Positions 1 to 7,346 of a stretch of 35,525 bases of DNA are shown here, piece by piece. The notes under the pieces were generated by a model, which was not told the origin of the DNA, searched no databases, and worked only from the letters and a program-made list of their open reading frames with translations. This DNA comes from an uncultured Bdellovibrionales bacterium (GTDB taxonomy: Bacteria; Bdellovibrionota; Bdellovibrionia; Bdellovibrionales; UBA1609): assembly GCA_938001965.1 (NCBI GenBank), contig CALLBC010000163.1:1-35525 (forward strand), in the 5' to 3' direction. Numbering within the stretch: position 1 is the stretch's first letter; each line of letters begins with the position of its first letter. The translations under genes and the position numbers were made by a program.

Positions 1-174
1 GTAACAAAGAGAAGTTTGGCATCACAGGAAACAACTCACGGTAAATATAGCTGTTCATTGCTAGGGGATTATCGCCTGGTTTCTGAGTGGTTAGCCCTCA
101 CATGTAATGACAGTGCCAACTATACAGTTAATGTTGTTTACTCAAATCAATTTTTAGTGTGTTGTAAGAAATAA
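1..174 (+). CDS. 3' end of an unidentified protein (5' end outside the window)
   Basis: Frame 1 is open from the first base to a TAA at 172-174, giving 57 codons. The fragment has scattered cysteines (one in CSLLGD, one in LTCND, and a CC pair three residues before the end) and polar, beta-prone segments such as TVNVVYSNQFLVCC. A rho-independent terminator follows about 50 bases later, as expected at the end of a plus-strand transcription unit. The family cannot be recognised from this piece. The cysteines and alternating hydrophobics would suit a secreted protein, but that is a guess. Confidence 0.5.
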   Translation, partial: VTKRSLASQETTHGKYSCSLLGDYRLVSEWLALTCNDSANYTVNVVYSNQFLVCCKK

Positions 175-225
175 AATTATTTTTCACTAGAACTTATTTG
201 TGTTCTTAAGAGTTCAATTATCAAT

Positions 226-268
226 AAGCCGCTACATTTTTCTTTGGAAAGATAAAAGCGGCTTTTTT
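226..268 (+). terminator. Rho-independent terminator after the 5' partial gene
   Basis: The arms AAGCCGCT (226-233) and AGCGGCTT (257-264) pair perfectly. A second small hairpin (TCTTT/AAAGA) sits in the loop, and a run of six T (263-268) follows the right arm. The T-run is on the plus strand, so it terminates the partial upstream gene. Confidence 0.75.
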
Positions 269-287
269 CCTGTACCCATAACTTAAA

Positions 288-316
288 GAGTTTTAACTAA
301 AAATTAGTTAAAACTC
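288..316 (-). terminator. 13-bp perfect inverted repeat over the scoB stop codon, possible weak terminator
   Basis: GAGTTTTAACTAA (288-300) and its exact reverse complement (304-316) are separated by AAA. The right half includes the scoB stop codon and final sense codons. On the minus strand only a short TTT follows the stem and the stem is AT-rich, so a terminator or mRNA 3'-end stabilising role is plausible but not certain. Confidence 0.4.
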
Positions 317-963
317 ATTTCTTTACAATCAGAGCTAATAATACAGCCACCTTCAGTGGCTTTTTGCACATCTTCAGGGTTTAAGCCTGGGGCCACTTCA
401 ATAATTTCAAATTTATTATTGGCAATATTTAACACACCCATGTCAGTAACCACTTTATTAATACAGTTTATGCCTGTGAGTGGTAAGTTACATTTAGTTA
501 AAAGTTTTGAATCACCTTTTTTATTTGTGTGTTTCATGGCAACTATAACTTTTTGAGCACCAGCCACTAAATCCATAGCTCCGCCCATGCCTTTGATCAT
601 TTTTCCAGGGATCATCCAGTTAGCAATACTTCCAGTAATATCCACTTGCATGGCTCCTAACACTGTTAAGTTAACATGCCCGCCACGGATCATGGCAAAG
701 CTTTCTGCGGATGAAAAAAACACAGAGCCTGGCACAGTTGATATAGTTTGTTTGCCGGCATTAATTAAATCTGCGTCTACATTTTCTTTAGTTGGGAATG
801 GGCCCATGCCTAATAAACCATTTTCACTTTGTAAAACCACATCAAAAGAGGGGTCAATAAAGTTGGCCACAAGGGTAGGGATACCAATGCCTAAGTTTAC
901 ATAAAATCCACTTTCCACTTCTTGCGAAATTCTCTGAGCAATTTGATTTCTGTCTAAAGCCAT
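304..963 (-). CDS. scoB: 3-oxoacid CoA-transferase, beta subunit
   Basis: 219 aa, normal length for the B subunit of succinyl-CoA:3-ketoacid (or acetate/acetoacetate) CoA-transferase. With the A subunit it moves CoA between a donor acyl-CoA and acetoacetate in the cytoplasm. The N-terminus shows the GIGIPTLVANF motif, and SENGLLGMGP carries the glutamate (E47) that forms the enzyme-CoA thioester in this family. The gly-rich MIKGMGGAMDLVAGA segment is also typical. The start codon lies 3 bases after the scoA stop, so the two subunits are translated together. Donor specificity (succinyl-CoA or acetyl-CoA) cannot be told from the sequence; the subunit sizes and the neighbouring thiolase fit ketone-body-type metabolism. 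Confidence 0.93.
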   Translation of the reverse strand: MALDRNQIAQRISQEVESGFYVNLGIGIPTLVANFIDPSFDVVLQSENGLLGMGPFPTKENVDADLINAGKQTISTVPGSVFFSSAESFAMIRGGHVNLTVLGAMQVDITGSIANWMIPGKMIKGMGGAMDLVAGAQKVIVAMKHTNKKGDSKLLTKCNLPLTGINCINKVVTDMGVLNIANNKFEIIEVAPGLNPEDVQKATEGGCIISSDCKEMSFN

Positions 964-966
964 TTG

Positions 967-1662
967 TTATCCCTCGCTCAATGTCAGTTGTTCGATGCGT
1001 TTTTCATAGTTTGTGCCTTGGAAAATTCTTTGTACATAAATTCCAGGTGTGTGGATTTCGTCAGGGTTTAATTCACCAGGCTCCACTAAATGCTCAACTT
1101 CAGCCACTGTTATTTTTCCTGCAGTGGCAACCATTGGGTTAAAGTTACGAGCAGTTTTTTTATAAATTAGATTGCCTTTAGTATCGCCTTTCCAAGCTTT
1201 CACAAAAGCAAAGTCACCTTTAATGGCCTTTTCTAAAACATATTTTCTGCCATCAAATTCACGCTCTTCTTTGCCTTCAGCCACAGTGGTTCCAACTCCA
1301 GTTGGCGTGTAAAAGGCGGGAATTCCAGCGCCACCAGCGCGTAGTCTTTCTGAGAGTGTGCCTTGTGGAGCAAACTCAATATCTAGATCGCCATCTAAGT
1401 ATTGCTTTTCAAATAATGCGTTTTCACCTACGTAACTTGAAACCATTTTAATGATTTGACGGCTTTGTAAAAGTAAACCTAAACCAAAATCATCAACGCC
1501 TGCATTATTAGATACACAGGTTAAGTTTTTAACTCCTAACTCTTTAATGGCGGCAATTGAGTTTTCTGGAATTCCACATAACCCAAAGCCTCCCAATAAA
1601 AGAGTCATATTACTTTCTAAGCCTTCAATGGCCTCAGCGGCATTTTTTACAACCTTTCCCAT
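967..1662 (-). CDS. scoA: 3-oxoacid CoA-transferase, alpha subunit
   Basis: 231 aa, typical A subunit. The CoA-transferase signature [10 protein letters not shown] is at residues 24-33. Near the C-terminus the [18 protein letters not shown] region matches the conserved tail of SCOT-type alpha subunits. It works as a hetero-oligomer with ScoB to activate or release acetoacetate. The ATG is immediately next to the thiolase stop codon (no intergenic base) and the gene is followed 3 bases later by scoB, so this is the middle gene of a three-gene operon. In that setting acetoacetyl-CoA made by the transferase would be cleaved by the thiolase to two acetyl-CoA, or the reverse. Confidence 0.93.
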   Translation of the reverse strand: MGKVVKNAAEAIEGLESNMTLLLGGFGLCGIPENSIAAIKELGVKNLTCVSNNAGVDDFGLGLLLQSRQIIKMVSSYVGENALFEKQYLDGDLDIEFAPQGTLSERLRAGGAGIPAFYTPTGVGTTVAEGKEEREFDGRKYVLEKAIKGDFAFVKAWKGDTKGNLIYKKTARNFNPMVATAGKITVAEVEHLVEPGELNPDEIHTPGIYVQRIFQGTNYEKRIEQLTLSEG

Positions 1663-2838
1663 TTAAACCCTCTCAATAATAACGGCTACAGCTTCACCAC
1701 CACCGATGCATAAACTGGCTAGTCCATACTTTTTGTCGTGAGTGTGAAGGGCGTGAGTTAATGTTGTAAATATTCTTGCGCCACTAGCACCAATTGGGTG
1801 ACCAAGAGCAACAGCACCACCATTAACATTTACTTTGTCATGAGCAATTTTTAAATCCTTCATGGCAGCCATAGTAACAACACTGAAGGCCTCATTGATT
1901 TCCCAAAGGTCAATGTCATTAGCAGAAAGGCCAGCTTGTGCTAGAGCCTTTTTCATTGCTCCCACTGGGGCTGTAGTAAACCATTTAGGGTCATGGGCAA
2001 AAGTGGCATGAGTTACAATTTTAGCTAAGGGCTGCATGCCTAACTCTTTAATTTTATCTTCGTTGGATAATAGTAAGGCCGAACCACCGTCATTGATTTT
2101 ACTGGCGTTGGCAGCAGTGATAGTACCATCTTTTTCAAAAGCAGCACGTAACTTTGGAACTTTATCAAACTTAGCTTTAGTAGGCTCTTCATCAACACTC
2201 ACTGTAATGTCACCTTTACGGTTAGGAACAATAGTATCTACTAGCTCATTAGCAAATAAGTTTTTTTCCTGTGCTGATTGAGCGCGTTTGTAACTTTCAA
2301 TGGCAAAAGCATCTTGCTCTTCGCGGCTTGCTTTATATTCTTTAACACAAAGTTCGGCGGCGACACCCATATGAAAATTATTATAAGGATCCCAAAGGCC
2401 ATCAACAATCATGGAGTCTTTAATTTCAGTATTACCCATTCTGTAACCACCACGGGATTTTGGTAATAAGTGGGGAGCTAAACTCATATTTTCTTGTCCG
2501 CCGGCAATGGCAACATTAGTATTGCCAAGCTTAATGCTATCTGAGGCCAACATGACAGCCTTCAGCCCTGAGCCACAAACTTTATTTATTGTCATGCAAG
2601 GAACAGAATTTGATAAACCAGCAGATAGGGCCGCTTGTCTAGCAGGGGCTTGTCCAATGCCTGCGGTCAGAACATTACCCATGATGCATTCATCAATATG
2701 GGAAGCATCAATTTTAGCGGCTGCAATTGCACCGCGAATAGCTGTGGCTCCAAGCTCAGGAGCTGGAACAGTGCTTAAGCTGCCTAAAAATGAACCAATT
2801 GGAGTTCTATTTGCGCTAATAATAAATGTATCTTTCAT
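1663..2838 (-). CDS. Acetyl-CoA C-acetyltransferase (thiolase)
   Basis: 391 aa, standard length for a degradative/biosynthetic type II thiolase, which interconverts two acetyl-CoA with acetoacetyl-CoA and CoA. The nucleophilic cysteine is C88 in NKVCGSGLKA. The C-terminal catalytic histidine is H347 in GHPIGASGAR, and the second active-site cysteine is C377 in CIGGGEAVAV. The NEAFSV motif is also present. A Shine-Dalgarno GAGG lies a few bases before the ATG. It is the first gene of the thiolase-scoA-scoB operon and probably supplies or consumes the acetoacetyl-CoA that the transferase handles. The symbol (atoB, thlA or phaA) cannot be decided from sequence alone. Confidence 0.93.
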   Translation of the reverse strand: MKDTFIISANRTPIGSFLGSLSTVPAPELGATAIRGAIAAAKIDASHIDECIMGNVLTAGIGQAPARQAALSAGLSNSVPCMTINKVCGSGLKAVMLASDSIKLGNTNVAIAGGQENMSLAPHLLPKSRGGYRMGNTEIKDSMIVDGLWDPYNNFHMGVAAELCVKEYKASREEQDAFAIESYKRAQSAQEKNLFANELVDTIVPNRKGDITVSVDEEPTKAKFDKVPKLRAAFEKDGTITAANASKINDGGSALLLSNEDKIKELGMQPLAKIVTHATFAHDPKWFTTAPVGAMKKALAQAGLSANDIDLWEINEAFSVVTMAAMKDLKIAHDKVNVNGGAVALGHPIGASGARIFTTLTHALHTHDKKYGLASLCIGGGEAVAVIIERV

Positions 2839-2986
2839 ATTGAACCTCGGTAGTTAAGAGTTAATGAGAGTTTTAACAACATCCCATTGATATGATCAGT
2901 TGGAATTTCAGATATATGTACTATTAAGTCAAGAATATTAGCCTGTTATGGGGTGAGCTATGTGGTGAAATCAACTGTCTTTGTTC

Positions 2987-3013
2987 TTGACCAACCCACT
3001 GAAATGCTACATT
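2987..3013 (+). promoter_or_regulatory. Candidate promoter directly upstream of the histone-like gene
   Basis: TTGACC (2987-2992) and TACATT (3008-3013) are separated by 15 bases. Transcription would begin only a few bases before the ATG at 3023, and no Shine-Dalgarno is visible there, so the mRNA could be leaderless or nearly so. The short spacer lowers confidence. Confidence 0.3.
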
Positions 3014-3022
3014 GTTGCTGAC

Positions 3023-3745
3023 ATGGCTAAAAAGAAGAAAAAATCGAAAAAAAAGACAGTTGAAAAAGCAGCTAAAAAGCCTGCTAAGAAAAAAACAGTT
3101 AAAAAGAAGGCTAAGAAAAAAGTAGCTAAAAAAAAGGCTGTTAAAAAGAAAGCTAAGAAAAAAGTAGTCAAAAAGAAGGTTGCTAAAAAGAAAGCTAAGA
3201 AAAAAAGTATTTCTAAGTCTGTTGTTGCAAAATTAAAAAAAGCTACAGCAAAAATCACTGGTAAAAAAGAAGAGAAGGCTAAAGCCAAAAAGATTAAAGT
3301 TGAAGTTAAAGAGGTTGAACCTATAGAAGAGGTTGATCCTGATGACTTAGGTTTTGAAGAAGAAATTATTTTAACCGATGCTGAAGGGCGCCGTTATTGC
3401 AAAGTGCCTAACTGTGATCAGGTCGGCTTAGTTGAAGGCTACTGTCGATATCATTACTTATTTCACTGGAAACGTATTCAAATACGTAAGAAAATCATAT
3501 CAGAAGGGAAGCTAGACAAGTATATCGAAGAGTTAACAGCAAAATTCCCGTTAAAGTTTATTGATGTATTACGTAAAGACCTTAAGTCTGAAAAAGACTT
3601 TATGATGGCCATTCGTGAATTAGAAATTGATGAAAATATGACTGAAGACAACGCCGACACAGAAGCGGATGATCAGAACTTAATTAATGAGATGCGTGGA
3701 ACTACAGGAAATGAAGGGATGCGTAGTTCGGATGATGATTATTAA
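3023..3745 (+). CDS. Histone H1-like Lys/Ala-rich protein with C-terminal Cys/His (putative zinc) domain
   Basis: 240 aa from the ATG at 3023. A TTG 14 codons upstream would add an unlikely leader. Residues 2-90 are almost entirely Lys, Ala and Val in repeats of the KKKAKKKV type, like histone H1 and bacterial AlgP/Hc-type DNA-compacting tails. An acidic hinge follows (about 97-115), then a folded domain with C126-x4-C131-x9-C141-x2-H144, which looks like a small zinc-binding knuckle, and an amphipathic helical stretch. The C-terminus is acidic and ends DDDY. The basic tail suggests binding to DNA or RNA; the function of the C-terminal domain is unknown to me. No Shine-Dalgarno is visible. 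The gene ends at a terminator shared with the convergent regulator. Confidence 0.8.
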   Translation: MAKKKKKSKKKTVEKAAKKPAKKKTVKKKAKKKVAKKKAVKKKAKKKVVKKKVAKKKAKKKSISKSVVAKLKKATAKITGKKEEKAKAKKIKVEVKEVEPIEEVDPDDLGFEEEIILTDAEGRRYCKVPNCDQVGLVEGYCRYHYLFHWKRIQIRKKIISEGKLDKYIEELTAKFPLKFIDVLRKDLKSEKDFMMAIRELEIDENMTEDNADTEADDQNLINEMRGTTGNEGMRSSDDDY

Positions 3746-3773
3746 TTCATAATTTTTTTAGGAATTTTAAATT

Positions 3774-3807
3774 AAAAAAAAGCACCTTTTAGCAGGTGCT
3801 TTTTTTA
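3774..3807. terminator. Bidirectional rho-independent terminator
   Basis: AGCACC (3781-3786) pairs with GGTGCT (3795-3800). A run of A precedes the stem and a run of seven T follows it, so it works on both strands. It separates the convergent histone-like gene (ends 3745) and the XRE-type regulator (ends 3815). Confidence 0.85.
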
Positions 3808-3814
3808 TATAAAC

Positions 3815-4192
3815 TTAAAATGTATAGTTGCCAACAGCAGTGGCATAATTAGCAGCAGATATTGTCGTTACATTATCTTGCTCATGGTGAACAGCTTTCA
3901 TCTTGTGACCAAGATTAACATCTAATTTAAAGATGTCTCTTAGCTCTGTTTGGGCTGATTCAATAAATAAATCAACAAGCTTGATTTTGTCTTCGTGAGA
4001 CACATTGTATTCACTAAGCATTGTCTTTAATATCTTTAGTGAAGGTAAGCACTGTCCTCTTTCAATATTTGAAATATATTGTGGAGAGTTCACATCGCAG
4101 AGCTTAGATATTTTGGCTTGGCTTAATCCTGATTTTTGTCTTAATTGACTAAGGATTTGTCCTAAGTTTTTTGGGTCTAGTCTGAACTTCAT
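3815..4192 (-). CDS. XRE-family helix-turn-helix transcriptional regulator
   Basis: 125 aa. Residues about 10-65 form a Cro/C1-type helix-turn-helix: LGQILSQLRQKSGLSQAKIS, then a recognition helix region SPQYISNIERG and the usual CLPSLKIL following helix. The remaining 60 residues are helical then polar and match nothing I recognise; they could mediate dimerisation or sense a ligand. A strong Shine-Dalgarno AAGGAG (plus-strand 4198-4203) fixes the start. The gene stands alone between a terminator and a non-coding region that holds the palindrome AGACGTCT (4247-4254), a possible operator. No phage or toxin genes are adjacent, so this is more likely a chromosomal regulator than a prophage repressor. 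Confidence 0.85.
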   Translation of the reverse strand: MKFRLDPKNLGQILSQLRQKSGLSQAKISKLCDVNSPQYISNIERGQCLPSLKILKTMLSEYNVSHEDKIKLVDLFIESAQTELRDIFKLDVNLGHKMKAVHHEQDNVTTISAANYATAVGNYTF

Positions 4193-4346
4193 TGTCGCTC
4201 CTTGCTCTATACTTTGTTAAGTATTGGTATAAAGCCTATAAACTAGAGACGTCTAAAAATGCTAAATGGTCACAATTTAGTAAATAATTATTCTTAATGA
4301 GGGTGTTTTTTTTAATTATTAATTAAAATTAAGCACTTACAGTGCC

Positions 4347-4853
4347 TTATTTATCATCAATTCCCATGAGTTTTTTCATTGTTTCCACATCAGACTTAGA
4401 ATCTTCACCCTGAACTAGACCATCTTCTGTGGTTCCGAGAAGCTTATCGGCCTCAGATTCAAGCTTACTATTGTCTGTTGAATGCTTAAGGTAGACCTCT
4501 TTATTTTCCACATCGTATTTATGCCATTCCTGCGGAAATTCTGTAGTTTGATCGCTTAAAAACTCAGCTAACATTGAGCCTACGCAGTCGATGGCAATAT
4601 GAACTAGAGCCATTACATTGTCTTTGGATTTGTTATAGGCCATAGAGGCCTCAAAATTATCCTGCCTTATTCTGTCTGGAGTATTGACCCCCACTCTAAG
4701 GACCACTTCCTCAGAGTATATTCTACCTTCGGTGATAATGGTTGATGGGCCTAATTGCTTTTTAAAGTTCTCAGTGAAGATATCTTTAATTTGCACCAAA
4801 AGCTCATCTGGCAATGAGGACCATTTTTTTGAATTTTCTAACCTTGGAATCAT
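4347..4853 (-). CDS. Conserved-looking protein of unknown function
   Basis: 168 aa from the ATG at 4853. An open frame runs 43 codons further upstream, but that part is hydrophobic/Cys-rich, spans the miaB promoter region and looks non-coding. The protein has no signal peptide. The first 100 residues look folded (WSSLPDELLVQIKDIFTENF, then a beta-like IITEGRIYSEEVVLRVGV). The C-terminal 50 residues are acidic and probably disordered, with a final helix METMKK-like segment. No Shine-Dalgarno is visible. It is transcribed divergently from miaB. I do not recognise the family. Confidence 0.7.
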   Translation of the reverse strand: MIPRLENSKKWSSLPDELLVQIKDIFTENFKKQLGPSTIITEGRIYSEEVVLRVGVNTPDRIRQDNFEASMAYNKSKDNVMALVHIAIDCVGSMLAEFLSDQTTEFPQEWHKYDVENKEVYLKHSTDNSKLESEADKLLGTTEDGLVQGEDSKSDVETMKKLMGIDDK

Positions 4854-4922
4854 AATGATATGGCTATAGCACAAAATAACTGCACAATGGCATAGTAATG
4901 CAGCGCAATAGCCAGTTATTAG

Positions 4923-4951
4923 TTGAGACCCCTGAAAGGGAAGATTATAGC
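4923..4951 (+). promoter_or_regulatory. Candidate sigma-70 promoter of miaB
   Basis: TTGAGA (4923-4928) and TATAGC (4946-4951) are separated by 17 bases, about 30 bases before the miaB ATG. The placement and spacing are good; the match is moderate. Confidence 0.45.
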
Positions 4952-4981
4952 TAATAAATAACTCTAAGCAGGACTTGGTCA

Positions 4982-6331
4982 ATGAAAGAAAAACATACAG
5001 TGGAAGACGTAAAAAATAAATCAGTCTATGTATCCACCTATGGCTGCCAAATGAATATTAATGATAGTGAAAGAATGTACTCACTTCTTGAGATGGCGAA
5101 CTACACTCCAGTATCCACCCCAGATCAAGCCTCATTAATAATTATTAATTCATGCAGTGTTAGAGAAAAGCCTGTGCATAAGGTGCATTCTGAAGTGGGG
5201 CGCTACAGAAAGTTAAAACAGAAAAATCCAAATTTAAAAATTGGTGTGGCCGGTTGTGTGGCTCAGCAAGAAAAGAAAAAGCTTTTTAAAGATGTCCCTA
5301 ACTTAGATTTTGTTTTTGGACCTGACAATATTGATGAGTTGCCTTCTTTAGTTTCCAGACTAGAGCAAGGCGATGAAAAGTTTGTTTCTGCAAGATTTGA
5401 TCACCAAAAGCCTTATCAAATAGAAACTTTAATTCGTAACCCTGGTGTGGCTTCTTTTGTTAATATAACTAAAGGCTGTGATAATTTTTGCACATTCTGT
5501 GTTGTCCCTTTTACTAGAGGTCGTGAAAGAAGCAGAAATTTAAAAGCTTTAATAACTGATATTAATGCGCTCACTAAAAGGGGAGTAAAAGAAATCACTT
5601 TGCTTGGGCAAAATGTAAACTCTTATAAGTCGGACTGTGGAGTTGGTTTCTCTGGGCTATTAAAAGCTGTTGCTGAGGACACTAATGTTGAAAGGATTCG
5701 CTATACCACAAGTCATCCTAAGGACTTTGACCGTGAGCTTGCTGAAGTTATGCAAAAGTACCGTGAAAAAATTTGTGATTATGTGCATTTGCCAGTTCAA
5801 TCTGGGAATAGTGAAGTTTTAGAGCGAATGAACCGTGGCTATACGAGAGAAGAGTTTATCGATAAAGCCCTAATGATTAAAGAGTGTATTCCTGGAGTGA
5901 GCTTTTCTTCAGACATTATCGTAGGTTTTCCTGGTGAAACTGAAAAACAATTTGAAGACACCTTAACTCTTTTAGATGAAGTACAATTTGATAGTATTTA
6001 CGCTTATAAATACAGTGCAAGGCCTTTTACAAAGGCTGCAAAATTTGAAGATCAACTCACTGAAAAAGAAAAAACAGCTAGGCTACATAAATTATTTGAT
6101 TACCATAATGTGATTGCCACTCGCTTAAGCCGTAAGTTTGTTGGCACAACTTTGAAAGTACTCATTGAAACATTTGATGAGAAAACGGGCCGTGTCATGG
6201 GGCGCTCATCACAAAATAAGGTTGTTCATTGTGTGGGTGATAAAAAGCTAATAGGGCAAACTGTGGATGTAAAAGTTATCCAAGCTTTTGCTCAAACTTT
6301 AAGAGGGGAGCTAGTATCGCAAAAACTATAG
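4982..6331 (+). CDS. miaB: tRNA-2-methylthio-N6-dimethylallyladenosine synthase MiaB
   Basis: 449 aa, the full length of MiaB. This radical-SAM methylthiotransferase converts i6A37 to ms2i6A37 in tRNAs that read codons starting with U. The N-terminal domain has three cluster-binding cysteines: C22 (YGCQMN), C58 (CSVREKP) and C92 (GCVAQQ). The radical-SAM cysteines are C166, C170 and C173 in CDNFCTFC. A TRAM-type RNA-binding domain forms the last 65 residues or so. The sequence YGCQMN with NDSER separates MiaB from the related MtaB and RimO. A weak AGGA Shine-Dalgarno precedes the ATG. The 3' end overlaps the inferred start of the DUF151 gene by 16 bases, which implies co-translation. Confidence 0.95.
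   Translation: MKEKHTVEDVKNKSVYVSTYGCQMNINDSERMYSLLEMANYTPVSTPDQASLIIINSCSVREKPVHKVHSEVGRYRKLKQKNPNLKIGVAGCVAQQEKKKLFKDVPNLDFVFGPDNIDELPSLVSRLEQGDEKFVSARFDHQKPYQIETLIRNPGVASFVNITKGCDNFCTFCVVPFTRGRERSRNLKALITDINALTKRGVKEITLLGQNVNSYKSDCGVGFSGLLKAVAEDTNVERIRYTTSHPKDFDRELAEVMQKYREKICDYVHLPVQSGNSEVLERMNRGYTREEFIDKALMIKECIPGVSFSSDIIVGFPGETEKQFEDTLTLLDEVQFDSIYAYKYSARPFTKAAKFEDQLTEKEKTARLHKLFDYHNVIATRLSRKFVGTTLKVLIETFDEKTGRVMGRSSQNKVVHCVGDKKLIGQTVDVKVIQAFAQTLRGELVSQKL
6301..6310 (+). promoter_or_regulatory. Shine-Dalgarno that points to an ATC start for the DUF151 gene
   Basis: AAGAGGGGAG at 6301-6310 lies inside the 3' end of miaB and ends five bases before an ATC codon at 6316 in the frame of the next gene. 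No ATG, GTG or TTG occurs in that frame between the TAA at 6241 and the GTG at 6388, and that GTG has no comparable ribosome-binding site. Confidence 0.55.
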
Positions 6332-6849
6332 ATTTAAAAAGCATTGCAGGAAGTGATAGCCACTGGGTTGAATTATTCCCGGCGGGTGTGAGTATTGAGG
6401 CCGCAGAATTTGCAAACCCTCATCGACCAGTTATGTTTTTTAAAGATAAAGAAAAAAAGTATGTGCTGCCAGTTTGGTTAAGTCCTGTAGAGGCGGGTAT
6501 TGTGCTTAGTGAAAATAGCCAAAGAATGCCACAAACCTCTCCACATCATTTGACGGCTAAAATATTTGATCAGTTAGGGATAAGCTTAACTCATTGTGTG
6601 TTCACAGAGCTTAAAGGTCATTACCAATATGTAAACTTGCACTTTGAAGGTAATGAAAAAATTAAAATTATTGAAAGCCGTGCTGATCAATCCATATCAA
6701 TGTGTATGAATGCAAAAGCTAAGTTTTATTGCAAAAAAAGCTTTATTCAAGAAAGTAAAGTGCTTGATGCCACCATGTTAGATTTGCCCGGCTACCAAGG
6801 GATGAAATCTAGAATTTCAGACAACTTAAAAAATAAATATTTGAACTAA
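6316..6849 (+). CDS. Bifunctional nuclease (DUF151) family protein, probable ATC start
   Basis: 177 aa if read from ATC 6316; 153 aa from the GTG at 6388. The core matches the BFN/DUF151 pattern: a first strand ELFPAGVSI, then RPVMFFKDKEKKYVLPVWLS (the family's VLPIWIG strand), VEAGIVL, a helix with HHLTAKIFDQLGIS, VFTELKGHYQYVNLHFEG, and IESRADQSISMCMNAKAKFY (the family's DARPSDAIALAL region). Some members cut DNA and RNA; many remain uncharacterised. The first beta strand of the domain lies before the GTG, so that start would truncate the fold, while the upstream start gives the common AKTID-type N-terminus. Pairing with miaB is, as I recall, also seen in other deltaproteobacteria-like genomes. 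No conventional start codon is available. Confidence 0.8.
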   Translation: MAKTIDLKSIAGSDSHWVELFPAGVSIEAAEFANPHRPVMFFKDKEKKYVLPVWLSPVEAGIVLSENSQRMPQTSPHHLTAKIFDQLGISLTHCVFTELKGHYQYVNLHFEGNEKIKIIESRADQSISMCMNAKAKFYCKKSFIQESKVLDATMLDLPGYQGMKSRISDNLKNKYLN

Positions 6850-6857
6850 GTATAGAT

Positions 6858-7274
6858 CTATCGATCAAATATGAAGTTAAACCCACCTGAAAATTTAAAG
6901 TCGCTAATATTTTTATTAACTTCATGATGACCACTTTTTTTGTACATGTTTCCATAGTACATGATTGTATTATTAGCTTTAATATAAGTTCCTTTTAGAG
7001 CTATTGTTGATTTAAAGTTCATAAAACTAGTTTTAAATACTGCATAAAAAATAGTTTCACTGTTAACTTGTTCGCTCCAGAAATTGTCTGTGCTCCAATT
7101 AAACTTTTCTCCACTTAGTTTAACTTCTCCTTGACCTCTGGCTGGAACAGTTAGGGTCACTGACCTGTTAACTAGTTTGCCGTTAGGCATTGTATAAAAT
7201 AGCTCTCCAGAAACCTCACTGGCAAAAGTTGATAAGCTAATTAATAGTGTGGATAAAAAAAGTAAAGTTTTCAT
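6858..7274 (-). CDS. Small secreted protein of unknown function
   Basis: 138 aa from the ATG at 7274. An in-frame ATG four codons earlier is less likely because GGGAG lies between the two and serves as Shine-Dalgarno for the second. The N-terminus is a clear signal peptide (MKTLLFLSTLLISLSTFA, cleavage near SE). The mature part of about 120 residues is rich in aromatic residues and alternating beta strands (GELFYTM, AVFKTSFMNF, TIMYYGNMY), has no cysteine, and ends in a basic/aromatic tail. It is likely a periplasmic or outer-surface beta-sandwich or small barrel. It converges with the DUF151 gene, leaving only eight bases between them. I do not recognise the family. Confidence 0.75.
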   Translation of the reverse strand: MKTLLFLSTLLISLSTFASEVSGELFYTMPNGKLVNRSVTLTVPARGQGEVKLSGEKFNWSTDNFWSEQVNSETIFYAVFKTSFMNFKSTIALKGTYIKANNTIMYYGNMYKKSGHHEVNKNISDFKFSGGFNFIFDR

Positions 7275-7312
7275 AATTTCTCCCATAGTTTTTATCTAAC
7301 ATAACATCAGAA

Positions 7313-7346
7313 TTTAAATTGTTCAAGAGTTCTTGAACAATTTAAA
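7313..7346. repeat. 34-bp near-perfect palindrome, candidate operator
   Basis: TTTAAATTGTTCAAGA (7313-7328) is followed by GT and then the exact reverse complement (7331-7346). It lies about 40 bases upstream of the small secreted-protein gene (minus) and about 150 bases upstream of the carbonic anhydrase-like gene (plus). No T-run follows it, so it does not look like a terminator; the position between divergent genes suits a regulator-binding site. Confidence 0.55.

Noticed and set aside
3007-3288. Open frame on the minus strand with repeated Phe/Leu/Ala, like a membrane protein
   Set aside because: It is the exact antisense of the Lys/Ala repeats of the histone-like gene; its hydrophobic pattern is a by-product of the AAA/AAG/GCT codons.
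4854-4982. N-terminal extension of the unknown minus-strand gene up to 4982
   Set aside because: The added 43 residues are Cys/Leu-rich without a sensible domain, cover the miaB promoter and repeats, and begin exactly at the miaB start; the ATG at 4853 gives a normal soluble N-terminus.
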